A stretch of DNA of 64,000 nucleotides from Algoriphagus sp. AK58. GTDB taxonomy: Bacteria > Bacteroidota > Bacteroidia > Cytophagales > Cyclobacteriaceae. Within the stretch, counting starts at the first letter, position 1. Every line of letters begins with the position of its first letter. Under the pieces are notes generated by a model. That model did no database searches and had not been told where the DNA came from. It saw only the letters and a list, made by a program, of their open reading frames with translations. The stretch lies in the NCBI RefSeq assembly GCF_014324365.1, contig NZ_QEIG01000008.1, positions 558,001-622,000 on the forward strand, written 5' to 3'. Both the position numbers and the translations under genes were made by a program. This document shows, piece by piece, positions 44,839-54,693 of this stretch.

Positions 44839-46002
44839 TCAAAGCTTGACTTTATACCTGTAAAACACATTGTAATCTCTTTCTTTCTTGGAATCTGGCT
44901 TGATGTAAATCACATCATCAGAATCCATAAAGTGGATTTGTCCTTCGAGAGGAAGTGTGGAAATCGGAGCTTGATTTCCCTTTCCGTCTGCAAGGATATA
45001 TTTTGACTTCCTATTCTCCTTCAAGAGATCCACATATTCTGGGTTTTTAGTAGTTGCTTTCCCTTGTGCTTTCATCGTCAAATAGGATTCTCTAGGAACC
45101 TCTGTATAGAAATGAACTAAAAACAAACTGCCCCCAGCTTTCAAATCAAAAAAGCTTGGATACAGCAGAGGTTCATCTTCCAGATTAAAACGAAGGCCCC
45201 GTTTGCGGTCAGGATGGTTGATCAAAGTTTCGCCCTTGGGAACCAGCTCATTGTTTTCAAGTTGGAAGAAAAACAATTGATCTCCGATTCTTGGTAAAAC
45301 AGCGATTAAATTACTTTTGGAGCTCGCTGCTAAAAATGGATATGCCGGGCCAACCCATTCTCCCTCTTTTTTAGGTTGCCAAGAGTCCGGATAAAGATTA
45401 AGCTTAGAAATTTTACCTGAATTGGCGTCCAGCACAAATCCACCTTGAGCTTTAGTATAAAACCCTACATTTTTTTGACTCTCGCCCATCAGCTCTGGTA
45501 GAATGGCATTGGCATCCGAACCAGCCACTAGATTCTTTCCCCGGTATGAAAGCGAGGAAATCACATTTCGTTGGGGAGCGATTTCCAAGGAATTCATCCC
45601 CGCTGCCAGTGGATCAGATACGCTCCGCTTTTTAAAAGATGGGTCAAAAAAATGGATTCTCATTTCTGGAGAAAACTCCTTTACCACAATTTCATTTCCC
45701 GCAAACGCGAGATCCCAAGGTTGAGCGACTTGGTCTGGACCTTCCCCTTTCAGTTTTGGGTTTGCAATAATTTTTCCCTTCGAATCAGTCAGTAAAATAT
45801 CATTTACGAACTTATCCTTGAACAAATACCGACCCGATTCCTCTTGCTTCCCAACCAAATAAAGCTCGGAAAGTGTTTCTACCACCAAGGAATCTAGCAA
45901 TTCGAACTGAACTTCTTTGGTCTGGGAGGTAATCAAGTCAGAGGAAGAATTGCAGCTGAATAGGATGAGTGAAAAAGCAAACGCAAAAATCAATTTTACC
46001 AT
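44839..46002 (-). CDS. 6-bladed beta-propeller lipoprotein (BF3164/DUF4221-like)
   Basis: 387 residues with lipobox LFSC (SLILFSCNSSSD). Repeated blade-like segments: RYLFKDKFVNDILLTDSKGKI, ALKGEGPDQV-type turn (KLKGEGPDQVAQPWDLAF), NEIVVKEFSPEMRIHFFD, QAGSKLNLYPDSW. It ends IYIKPDSKKERDYNVFYRYKVKL. A paralogue with the same ending lies at 47303-48475, beyond a GH5 gene. These surface lipoproteins are frequent in Bacteroidota; binding of a peptide or glycan is likely but unproven. Confidence 0.85.
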   Translation of the reverse strand: MVKLIFAFAFSLILFSCNSSSDLITSQTKEVQFELLDSLVVETLSELYLVGKQEESGRYLFKDKFVNDILLTDSKGKIIANPKLKGEGPDQVAQPWDLAFAGNEIVVKEFSPEMRIHFFDPSFKKRSVSDPLAAGMNSLEIAPQRNVISSLSYRGKNLVAGSDANAILPELMGESQKNVGFYTKAQGGFVLDANSGKISKLNLYPDSWQPKKEGEWVGPAYPFLAASSKSNLIAVLPRIGDQLFFFQLENNELVPKGETLINHPDRKRGLRFNLEDEPLLYPSFFDLKAGGSLFLVHFYTEVPRESYLTMKAQGKATTKNPEYVDLLKENRKSKYILADGKGNQAPISTLPLEGQIHFMDSDDVIYIKPDSKKERDYNVFYRYKVKL

Positions 46003-46077
46003 AATCTCATTTTTATAAGATTAATCGTTTGAAAGTTTTATTTATATGACAAAGCGAAAAAATAAAATCCCTAGCAC

Positions 46078-47226
46078 CTAAATCTGCGCCTTCAACAACT
46101 CCAAAAACTTCCGATCGAGCTTTTCTCCATACCAATCTTCGTAAACCACGTCTTTTCTGCCGGAATTGAGCACCCCGAAAGCTCCGGAAAACTCCCAGAT
46201 TCCAAAGCCCACTTCCATTTCTTTCAACACCTGCAGGACATCTCCAAACCACGCCAAAAACACCTCGTGGGGCGTCTGATTGTAGCAGCCGCATTCCCCA
46301 CAGTGGACCCCAACTCCCTGGTCAATCAAGGCTTTCCATGGAGCATAGTATTTTCGGATGTTATCAATATCAAGTGAATTCTCCCCTTGCTGCAAAGGCC
46401 AATCCACCGATGGCACAGATTCCGGATCTTTATAGACCCAGCTGGCTTTGTAGTGGGAAATCGGAAAAGGATGATACCCACGACAACTCTGCGACAAGTC
46501 CAAATCGGCCAATTCCGGTACGGCTATTCCTCCACCTCCATTGCCATCCGCAATGACCAACCGGGATTTCTTGACTGATTTGATGGTTTCCAAAGCCGAT
46601 TTGGCCACCCGATAATAGTCCGCCGCATCTACCGGGCCACCGGGACTGTGTTGGTCATTCGGATTTTCCCGCTGAAACGGTTCATTCACCAGATCAAAGC
46701 TGAGTTTCTTGGAGGAAATCCCACGGTAGCGCTTGGCCCACATTTCCCAATGCGCACAAAAGGCTTCCAAAGCCTCCTGATCTTTCCAGAGGTTATACGG
46801 CTCCTCAAATCCCGCATTGATGCAGAATCCCGGAGCGCGATGTAGGTTTAAACTCACATGCAGACCATGCTTGATGGCCCGCTCCACCAGTGCATCTACT
46901 TTTTCCAATCGGCTTTCATCAAAATTCAATACCTCATCCGGCCGAATCGGTCTGCTGCGATCGATGTTCAAATAGGAGGGATATGAAATCGGAACCCGGA
47001 CAAAATCAAAGCCCCAATCTGCAATCCATTTGAGATATTCCGGTTTGGTTGGTCTTCCTTGATCAGGATTATGAGAGAAAAAATCCAGGAGATTGAAGCC
47101 TTTCCAGGCGGGAAGTTTGTTTTTCCTTTTGACTTCCGAAAAAGAAGAAAACGGCAACAAACTGGCTCCGGCGGTGGCCAAAGCCGCTTTTTTCATAAAA
47201 TCCCGGCGGGAATCAGGATAGTTCAT
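46078..47226 (-). CDS. Glycoside hydrolase family 5 (cellulase-like), Tat-exported
   Basis: 382 residues with Tat motif SRRDFMKKA. GH5 TIM barrel: WGFDFVRVPISYPSYL, HGLHVSLNLHRAPG, general acid/base Glu182 in DLVNEPF, and nucleophile candidate Glu311 in HCGECGCYNQTP (usual GEFG). Attacks a beta-linked glycan in the periplasm or outside. It sits between two beta-propeller paralogues on the same strand. Confidence 0.93.
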   Translation of the reverse strand: MNYPDSRRDFMKKAALATAGASLLPFSSFSEVKRKNKLPAWKGFNLLDFFSHNPDQGRPTKPEYLKWIADWGFDFVRVPISYPSYLNIDRSRPIRPDEVLNFDESRLEKVDALVERAIKHGLHVSLNLHRAPGFCINAGFEEPYNLWKDQEALEAFCAHWEMWAKRYRGISSKKLSFDLVNEPFQRENPNDQHSPGGPVDAADYYRVAKSALETIKSVKKSRLVIADGNGGGGIAVPELADLDLSQSCRGYHPFPISHYKASWVYKDPESVPSVDWPLQQGENSLDIDNIRKYYAPWKALIDQGVGVHCGECGCYNQTPHEVFLAWFGDVLQVLKEMEVGFGIWEFSGAFGVLNSGRKDVVYEDWYGEKLDRKFLELLKAQI

Positions 47227-47302
47227 AGGGGAAATAGGTTGAGTTTGAAAAAGGAAAATACCCTTTTAAACGAAAAAATCGATCCTGCTGCAGCCAAAAG
47301 CT

Positions 47303-48475
47303 TTAATCTATCGACTTGATTTGGTATCGGTAGAAAACATTGTAATCCATTTCTACTTCGGATTTGGGTTTGATGTATAGCACATCATTTTGATCAAGAT
47401 GATGGACGGTTCCTTCTATGGGCAAATTCCTCAAGGGATAACTTTCCCCTAAATGATTTACCAGAATATACTTGTACTTAAAGTATTTTTTAAATGCCTC
47501 ATTGAATTCCGGATTATTCCGATAATTAGGAATTCTTGCTCGGTACTCATCCCGAACTGATTTAGGAATCTCCGTATGAAATTGGATAAAAAAATATTTC
47601 CCCCCACTCTTCAGATCACTGAAATTTGGATAGAGAAAATCATCGTCTTTTGGGTCAAATTCCAATTGATCATTTCGATCAGGATGGCTGAGGCGGGTTT
47701 CTCCCACAGAAACCATTTTTGAATTTTCCCAACGATAAAGGAAAAACTGACTTCCAATTCGAGGCAAAACTCCTATTAAATGATCTCTTCCCAAGGATTT
47801 TACAAATGGGAATGCATAGCCTTTCCACAGTCCGTTTTTCTTGGGCTCCCAAGTATCTGGGTAGGCATTGAATCTCCAGAGTGAATCCAATTCCGGATCA
47901 TACACATATCCGGTCTTTGCCTCAGAATAAAATTCAGCTTTCTGCCAAGACTCAGTCATCAATCCAGGTTCCATCCCATTGGGCTCAGCACCTACGAAAA
48001 GACTCTTTCCATTTGATTGAAATGCCGAAAAGGTAACCCAAAACGGATTGATCTCGATATAACTGAAGCCTTGGGCTATGGAAGGGCTTACCTTTATTTT
48101 CATGAATTCATCATTGAAAAAATTCAAAGACATTCCTGCTTCTAAATCTCTTACAATTAATTTCCCTTTATCAAAAACAAATTCAACTGGGAAAGCGACC
48201 TGATTAGGAGCTTCTCCTTTTAAGTCTAGGGTATCCAAAATACTCCCATTGAATTCTGTCAAAAGAATATGTTCCAGAAATCGGTCTTTGAAAATCATCC
48301 TACCATCGGCCGGGTCCACCGCAGCCAAAGAAAGTTCGAGAAAAGAATCGACCATGACCGAGTCAATCAACACCAGCTCCGCTTCAAAACCGGAACTTTT
48401 CATATCATCCTTTTGGCTACTACAACCAACAGCGACTAGGCCAAGGATGCCTACATACAAAATGGATCTAAACAT
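47303..48475 (-). CDS. 6-bladed beta-propeller lipoprotein (paralogue of 44839-46002)
   Basis: 390 residues with lipobox AVGC (LVAVGCSSQKDD). It aligns with the 44839-46002 protein over its length: LIDSVMVDSFLELSLAAVDPADGRMIFKDRFLEHILLTEFNGS, LDLKGEAPNQVAFPVEFVF, and the ending LYIKPKSEVEMDYNVFYRYQIK. First gene of a run with the GH5 enzyme and the second paralogue, all on the minus strand with gaps of about 75 bp. Confidence 0.85.
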   Translation of the reverse strand: MFRSILYVGILGLVAVGCSSQKDDMKSSGFEAELVLIDSVMVDSFLELSLAAVDPADGRMIFKDRFLEHILLTEFNGSILDTLDLKGEAPNQVAFPVEFVFDKGKLIVRDLEAGMSLNFFNDEFMKIKVSPSIAQGFSYIEINPFWVTFSAFQSNGKSLFVGAEPNGMEPGLMTESWQKAEFYSEAKTGYVYDPELDSLWRFNAYPDTWEPKKNGLWKGYAFPFVKSLGRDHLIGVLPRIGSQFFLYRWENSKMVSVGETRLSHPDRNDQLEFDPKDDDFLYPNFSDLKSGGKYFFIQFHTEIPKSVRDEYRARIPNYRNNPEFNEAFKKYFKYKYILVNHLGESYPLRNLPIEGTVHHLDQNDVLYIKPKSEVEMDYNVFYRYQIKSID

Positions 48476-48532
48476 GTCTTTTTGGGTTAATCGTATTACT
48501 TATTGAAAAATAGTGCCGAAGAACTAAGTACT

Positions 48533-51500
48533 TTATTTTATCCCTAGTTTTCGCTCCTTCCTCCACATCATCACCGGCAAAATCCAAAACACTCCCACCA
48601 TACTAAACACCAATCCTCCGATCGTCCCTACGGCAAGAGAAAACCAAAACACCTCATTCTGACCATCCATAATGAACGGCACCAAGCCAAAACAGGTAGA
48701 CAGCACGGTCAACAAAATCGGAATCGCTTTCCCTGCCACTGATTTGAGAATGTTCCGGTTAAATGTCCCCTTGGGGCGATTGTTGAAATCATTGAGAATA
48801 AAGATCCCAGCATTCACCGCCAAGCCTCCAAGCATCACAAATGCGGCAAATCCTCCCCGGTCAAAGTTGAATCCTCCCATAGAGAAGATCAAAAACAATC
48901 CGATAAAACTTATCGGAATCAAAAACATGATGAAAAAGGGCTGTCGGAAATTCTCAAACAAAATGGTGCAGATAAAGAAAATTGCCACGATCAGAAGTCC
49001 CAACAATCCATACTGCCTTTTGGCTTGTTCAAAATTCCAGCCCCACTCCTGCTTTTTGGCTTCGTAGCCGATGGGCATTTGGGCTTTCATCTCTTCCAAA
49101 ACCTGCTCCAGGTACTCATTGCCAAACTTGGCCGAACCCATGTATTCAAAGGACACCACCCGGATGTATTGCCGGTCTTCCTTGTGCAGGGCATTGGTGG
49201 TGTTCTCCAGATTAAGGGCACCAAAATCAGCCACTTTCAGAATCTTATCCTCTCCGCTGATCAGCCCTCTTTTCTCCAGATCAAACTTGCTGAAGTTACC
49301 CGAAGTCCGCTCTCTCAGGATCAATCCATAGTTTTTGTCTGCCATGGTCAAATAGCCGCTTGGTCCCTGAGGCTTGGACAAGTCCTGAAGGGTATTCAGG
49401 ATTTCGTATTGGCTCGTACCGCCCAAGGCAATCTGATTTTGGTCCAACCGCAACACATATTCCTGGGTTTTCTGCTCGTTGTAACTCAGTCGCTCATTGG
49501 TATTGACCGTCTGAATCCGTTTGTGCTGCAGGAGTTTTTCGGCCAAAATATCCGACTGACGCTCCAGTTCATCAAAATTGTACCCTTTCATCTGCACCCG
49601 AAACGAAGGAATCCCCTCTCCTCCCCCACCGGTATAAAAACCCTGTCCCACTCCGTAGATATTCCACTGCGCCCCACTCCAGTCGGTAGATTTGACGGAC
49701 AGTTTCCCCTTGAGCTGATAGGGCAAAGCCCCTTTTTCGTAGGCTTCTTTGAAGGTGATAATGATCTGTGCACTTTGCCCAGAGCGCACATAGGTGACAA
49801 ACTGATCGATTCCCTCCACGCCTTTGAGGTATTCCTCAAACTCCCGCATGATAAAATCCATCTGCTCCAGGGTATTTCCAAAAGGAAGTCGGGCAGAGAC
49901 ATACAATCGGGTTTTCTCAGGTTCCCGGTACACACTTTTTTCATACACTCCTCTCACAAACATCCGGAGGGTGCCACCCAAGGCCTTGTCTACCCAAGGG
50001 CGGATTTCCTCCTGATAAAAAGTATTGCCAATGGTCTTGTTATACCATTCCCGCTCGCCCCACTTGGCAGGCAAAAAGAAAATCGGCGTTCCAAAAAGTA
50101 ACAGGACGAGCATTAGGAAGCTTTTTCGATACCGGGCCGTCCAGGCAATACCAGTTTCATAGCGCTGTAGCCAGCGAACCCGCTTTTTCAGCTGAGGAAG
50201 CTTAAGCTTTCGGCCCTGCTGCACGGATTCTTTGAAAAGCAAGCCATAAAAAGCAGGAGTAAAAACCAAGGCAACCAACAAGCTAACTCCAAGCATTACC
50301 GAAACGACGATGGAAAATTCGGTAAGATTTTTTCGATCCTCCTCCGGCAAAAGTAAAACCAAGAGCAATGCCGCCACCGTAGTCAGGGAAGCCGCAAGCA
50401 AAGCCATGAACACCCGGCGATTGCGGTACTTGTGCAGGTGATCCACCATCACGATGGCATTGTCCACCACGAGTCCAAAGCTGATCGTCAATCCCGCAAT
50501 GGTGTACAAATGAATGTCCACCTGAAGAAAATACAGAATCATCGCCGTCAGGCTCACATTGATCACGATCCCCAAAAAGAGAATACTCAGGTATTTCCAG
50601 TTTCGGTTGATCAGAAAAATAAAGGCGATCAGGATCAAGATAGACAGTCCCGAACGCTTATAGATCTTGTTGAGTTCTTTCTCGAGAAACTCCGTGTCAT
50701 CGTTTTCCAGTCGGATTTCGAAGCCCGGAGGCAGGTTGATTTTGGCTGATTCGATGGAATTTTTGAGGTTTTTGGCCAGCAGTACCTTGTTGACCCCATC
50801 CCGATTGTAAACCGATAGGGTCACTGAATTATTGCCGTTGATACGGTAAAAACTCATCGGCTCACCTTCTTCCAAGGTGACCGTGGCCACATCCTTGAGT
50901 CGGACTTCCATTCCTCCCATGGAGCGGATAATCAGGTTTTCGAGTTGGTCGATCTGATTGAGCTTGCGGTCTACCGTCACAAAGAGCGTTTCCCCTTTGT
51001 TGTTGTACACGGTGCCGGGATACAGCTGCCCAAATGCCCGATTGATCTGTTGATTGAGCAAGGATCTACTGATGCCAAACGACTGCATTTTTTGCACATC
51101 AAAGGTCACAAAGAGCTGTAGCTCATTGGCTCCGCGAATCTGCACTTCCTCCACTTCTGCGAATCGGGTGAGGGCAGGCTTGATCACATCCTCGGTTATT
51201 TTGCGGATCTCGAAGGAAGCAAAAGGCCCATTCACACTGTAGGTCAAAATCGGCGTCTTGAAATCGCTTCGGTACTCCGCGCTTTGTGTCACATTGGGGT
51301 AGGAAAGACGCTCGTCCAGCTTGGGATACACCTGACGAATCAGGGCCAATACCTCAAACTTTTTGAGCTCCATATCCGCCTTTTTATCAAATCGGAGCGT
51401 AATATTTCCCTGATCGTAATTAGAAACCGACGTGATTTGCTTGAGTTCGGTGAGTTGGGAAAAAGCACCTTCCAGCGGAGAAGTAGCCAATTTTTCAATC

Positions 51501-51649
51501 AGCTCGGGCGAAGATCGGGGAATCCCATAGCTGACCGTGAGTACAGGTTCACGCTCCCGGGGATTGAGATCTACCGACAGCAAAGGAACTGTGGCAAAGC
51601 CCAAAATCCCCAGCACGACAAAAGCGATCAGTACCCGAAAATTCGTCAT
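48533..51649 (-). CDS. RND efflux permease (second of two)
   Basis: 1038 residues with twelve membrane helices and two large periplasmic loops of the AcrB/CusA superfamily. TM4 carries GLTISFGLVVDNAIVMVDHL, with Asp-Asn in place of the Asp-Asp of AcrB. Its start overlaps the stop of the preceding permease by four bases (ATGA). It should form a proton-driven exporter with the adaptor at 54694; the partner may be the other permease, as in MdtBC-type heteromers. Confidence 0.93.
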   Translation of the reverse strand: MTNFRVLIAFVVLGILGFATVPLLSVDLNPREREPVLTVSYGIPRSSPELIEKLATSPLEGAFSQLTELKQITSVSNYDQGNITLRFDKKADMELKKFEVLALIRQVYPKLDERLSYPNVTQSAEYRSDFKTPILTYSVNGPFASFEIRKITEDVIKPALTRFAEVEEVQIRGANELQLFVTFDVQKMQSFGISRSLLNQQINRAFGQLYPGTVYNNKGETLFVTVDRKLNQIDQLENLIIRSMGGMEVRLKDVATVTLEEGEPMSFYRINGNNSVTLSVYNRDGVNKVLLAKNLKNSIESAKINLPPGFEIRLENDDTEFLEKELNKIYKRSGLSILILIAFIFLINRNWKYLSILFLGIVINVSLTAMILYFLQVDIHLYTIAGLTISFGLVVDNAIVMVDHLHKYRNRRVFMALLAASLTTVAALLLVLLLPEEDRKNLTEFSIVVSVMLGVSLLVALVFTPAFYGLLFKESVQQGRKLKLPQLKKRVRWLQRYETGIAWTARYRKSFLMLVLLLFGTPIFFLPAKWGEREWYNKTIGNTFYQEEIRPWVDKALGGTLRMFVRGVYEKSVYREPEKTRLYVSARLPFGNTLEQMDFIMREFEEYLKGVEGIDQFVTYVRSGQSAQIIITFKEAYEKGALPYQLKGKLSVKSTDWSGAQWNIYGVGQGFYTGGGGEGIPSFRVQMKGYNFDELERQSDILAEKLLQHKRIQTVNTNERLSYNEQKTQEYVLRLDQNQIALGGTSQYEILNTLQDLSKPQGPSGYLTMADKNYGLILRERTSGNFSKFDLEKRGLISGEDKILKVADFGALNLENTTNALHKEDRQYIRVVSFEYMGSAKFGNEYLEQVLEEMKAQMPIGYEAKKQEWGWNFEQAKRQYGLLGLLIVAIFFICTILFENFRQPFFIMFLIPISFIGLFLIFSMGGFNFDRGGFAAFVMLGGLAVNAGIFILNDFNNRPKGTFNRNILKSVAGKAIPILLTVLSTCFGLVPFIMDGQNEVFWFSLAVGTIGGLVFSMVGVFWILPVMMWRKERKLGIK

Positions 51650-54600
51650 CGCACACCGGTTTTATGGGACAACGAATCAAAAACCCAATACATCAAAGGC
51701 ACGAAATACAAGGCTGTACCTGTGCCCACGGTCAATCCACCGATCACCGCATACACCAAAGGCCGCTGTAAATCTGCTCCTAATCCGGAACTGAAAATAA
51801 TCGGAATCAAGGCCAGGATCGTGGTAATCGAAGTCATCAAGATCGGCTTCAATCGGATTTTTCCTGCCTGATGCAACGCCATATCCAGAATTTCTGATCG
51901 GGATAAATTGGGATTTTCTCCCAATTCCTGTTTCAGACGATTGATCGTATCGATTTTCAGAATGGCGTCATTCACCATAATTCCAAGCATCACAACCAAA
52001 CCAATTGCCGACATGACATTCAGCGATGAGCCGGTTAAGAATAAAATCAAAAACGCACCCGCAATCCCCAAGGGCAAAGTCAGCACTACAATCATCGGCT
52101 GAATAAAGCTCTCAAACTGGGCCGAAAGAATAAAATACAGCAGCAACACCGAAATGATCAGAATCCCGATCAGCTGACGAAGGGTCTCCTGATCTCTGAA
52201 AAATTGCCCTTTCAGCTCCACAGCCAGGTTTTTGGCTACTCCCCAGGAAATGTATTCCTTCGCTTTGGCGTTGGGGTTTTCTTCTTCTACCTGTACACTC
52301 TGATAGATTCCTCCCCGGTCAGCCGTCACGTATTTGTACTGATCGGCGTAGCGGTAATCCACAAATTCACTCAACAGATACGAAGTACTGTCCGAAGCAT
52401 AGATTCGGGTATTGCGAAGCAGGTCCTCAAAGCGATCCTGACTTTCCTTGAGGCGGATGGGCGTCACCTCTCCAAATCTTCGGATATCTGTGATCGTAAA
52501 CACCCCAAACAAACGACTAAGCTGCTCCTGCACCCCTTCTACCGGGATTTGGTACAAGGCTAACTTATCTGCCAACAGGGAAAACACCACCGAACTCTCC
52601 TCCTGCAATCCCGGACCGGGAGCCCACTGTTCCGAAGGAAAGGTCTCCAGCCAAGGCTTCATCTTTTCAGCAGCAATCGGTTTCTTGGAATTCAGATCTT
52701 TCCATCTCACCTCATAGTAAGGCTGATTGGAACTGAACAGCTGATCAAACGCGTTGGGGGCGTCACCGAGCACATAGCTTGCCATCGGATAGTCCTTTTC
52801 CAGTCGCTCCCGAAGCAGGGCTATTTGCGCTTCTTTTTTGGCTTGGGAGGGGAAAAGCAAATACAAGAGTGATTTCTGAATGGAATTGTCTCCGTCAAAA
52901 AGCAAAAACTGACGAACTCCGATCTCGGCTTCCGCTTGGGTGTAGCCTTCGATTTCGCGGATCAGCGTGAGCAATCGGTCCCGATTTTGACCGGCGGAAA
53001 TGGGCTCATTCCAGTCGATTTCCAAGGTCGCATCCGGCTTTTCGATGGGGGGAAGACCTTCATTTTTCAGCAGCAAACTCAAGCCCAAGCCCAAAGGAAT
53101 CAGCAACAAAAAGAAAAAAAGGGCGATTTTTTTCCTGGAAAAAATCCAGTCAAACCCTCGCTCATATCCCCTCAAAACCCAGAGAAAAGCGGCAGGTTCT
53201 CCTTTGAGCTCCTGCCTTTTTCCTACCCGATAAATCATCCAGTACAGCAAGGGCAAGAGGATAAACGCCACCAACAGGGAAACAGAGAGAATAGCTGCTA
53301 CCGCCACCGCTTGATCATAGAACAAAGCCCCAGCAATTCCACTCAAAAACACCAGCGGAACAAATACCGCCAAAGTCGTCAGCACCGAGCTGATCAAAGC
53401 TCCCATCACCTCGTTGGCCCCTTGCACACAGGCCTCGAATAAGGGCAATCCGGATTCTCGCTTGCGGGTGATATTGTCCAGCACGATGATCGCATTGTCG
53501 ATCAGCATCCCGATCCCCAAGGCCAGGCCGGAGAGGGAAATGATATTAATCGAAATGTTGAAAAAGTAAAAAACCAGAAAACTGATCAGCAGGGAAGTGG
53601 GCAAGCTGATTCCCATGATCAGCGGAATGCGAAAGTCTTTGATAAACAGAAACAAAATCCCAAAGGCAAACAGTCCACCGAAGAGCAAGCTGGTTTGTAG
53701 GTTGGAAATCGCCGCATTGAGCAGGTTGCTTTGGTCTTGGGTGAGTTCGAAGTCCACCTGAGGATAGTCGGCGCGGAAGAGGTCCAAGGATTTCCGCAGC
53801 TCCGGAATCAGCTCGTTCATCTTGGCAGCTGCCTGCTTGTGCACCGTGATGACCAACCCTTCGCTCATTCCAAAGAGGTGGTAACCCAGCATTTCCCGGG
53901 TTTCGTATTGGGCTTTGGCGACTCGACCCAAAGGAACAATCACACCTTTTTTGGAGCGAACAGGAAGGGATTCGATGTCTTTGGGCGTGTCCACCCGGGT
54001 AGCAAGGCGGAGAAAATAGCGAAACTGCCCATCCTTGACACTGATGCCGGGGAGCTCGGCATTGCCCGCCTTGACGGCATCGATCAACTCTTGCTGCGTC
54101 ATGCCCAAGGCAGCCAAAGCTTGCTCATCGGGCTGTACGGAAATAATTCGCTCCCGCTTACCATTGATATCCACAAGCGAGACACCGGGAAGCTGTTCGA
54201 TCCGTTTTTTCAGGACATTTTCTGCCAGTAAGCTCACCTCCACGGGGTCCGTGCCCTCTTTGGGCACCACCTGCACCCTGGCTACAGGAATGTCTGAAGT
54301 ATTGATCCGGATCACTTCAGGGCGGGGAAGATCCTTGGGCAGGGCATTGGTCAGTCGGTCGATTTTTTCATTGACGTCGATGTAGGCCAGCTCCATCTTG
54401 ACCCCATAGTCAAAGGTCAGCCGCACCGTGCCGATCTCCGAACCCGCCTTGCTTTCCATTTCTTCGAGTCCGTTGAGCGTGATGAGGCCCTCACGGATTT
54501 GGCGGAGGACATTTTGCTCGATGGATTCAGGTGAGGCATTGGGATAGGTGACCTTGACCACGATCTGGGGCACGTCGATGGGCGGAAGGAGCGAAATCGG

Positions 54601-54690
54601 CAACAAGCGAAACGCGATCGCTGCAAAGACCATCAAGGCCAAAAATGACATGGTGACGGCAATGGGCCGGTTCAGCAAAAATCTCACCAT
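51646..54690 (-). CDS. RND efflux permease (first of two)
   Basis: 1014 residues, AcrB superfamily: N-terminal MVRFLLNRPIAVTMSFLALMVF, VKVTYPNASPESIEQNV, and TM4 GIGMLIDNAIIVLDNITRKRE. The second half has LSAQFESFIQPMIVVLTLPLGI and VMLGIMVNDAILKIDTINR. It starts 3 bp after the adaptor gene stop and overlaps the next permease, so all three are translationally coupled. No TolC-type gene is in the cluster; it must be elsewhere. Confidence 0.94.
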   Translation of the reverse strand: MVRFLLNRPIAVTMSFLALMVFAAIAFRLLPISLLPPIDVPQIVVKVTYPNASPESIEQNVLRQIREGLITLNGLEEMESKAGSEIGTVRLTFDYGVKMELAYIDVNEKIDRLTNALPKDLPRPEVIRINTSDIPVARVQVVPKEGTDPVEVSLLAENVLKKRIEQLPGVSLVDINGKRERIISVQPDEQALAALGMTQQELIDAVKAGNAELPGISVKDGQFRYFLRLATRVDTPKDIESLPVRSKKGVIVPLGRVAKAQYETREMLGYHLFGMSEGLVITVHKQAAAKMNELIPELRKSLDLFRADYPQVDFELTQDQSNLLNAAISNLQTSLLFGGLFAFGILFLFIKDFRIPLIMGISLPTSLLISFLVFYFFNISINIISLSGLALGIGMLIDNAIIVLDNITRKRESGLPLFEACVQGANEVMGALISSVLTTLAVFVPLVFLSGIAGALFYDQAVAVAAILSVSLLVAFILLPLLYWMIYRVGKRQELKGEPAAFLWVLRGYERGFDWIFSRKKIALFFFLLLIPLGLGLSLLLKNEGLPPIEKPDATLEIDWNEPISAGQNRDRLLTLIREIEGYTQAEAEIGVRQFLLFDGDNSIQKSLLYLLFPSQAKKEAQIALLRERLEKDYPMASYVLGDAPNAFDQLFSSNQPYYEVRWKDLNSKKPIAAEKMKPWLETFPSEQWAPGPGLQEESSVVFSLLADKLALYQIPVEGVQEQLSRLFGVFTITDIRRFGEVTPIRLKESQDRFEDLLRNTRIYASDSTSYLLSEFVDYRYADQYKYVTADRGGIYQSVQVEEENPNAKAKEYISWGVAKNLAVELKGQFFRDQETLRQLIGILIISVLLLYFILSAQFESFIQPMIVVLTLPLGIAGAFLILFLTGSSLNVMSAIGLVVMLGIMVNDAILKIDTINRLKQELGENPNLSRSEILDMALHQAGKIRLKPILMTSITTILALIPIIFSSGLGADLQRPLVYAVIGGLTVGTGTALYFVPLMYWVFDSLSHKTGVR

Positions 54691-54693
54691 GTC

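Noticed and set aside
49025..50101. 358-codon frame antisense to the RND permease
   Set aside because: It lies entirely within a well-supported permease gene; no domain is recognisable.
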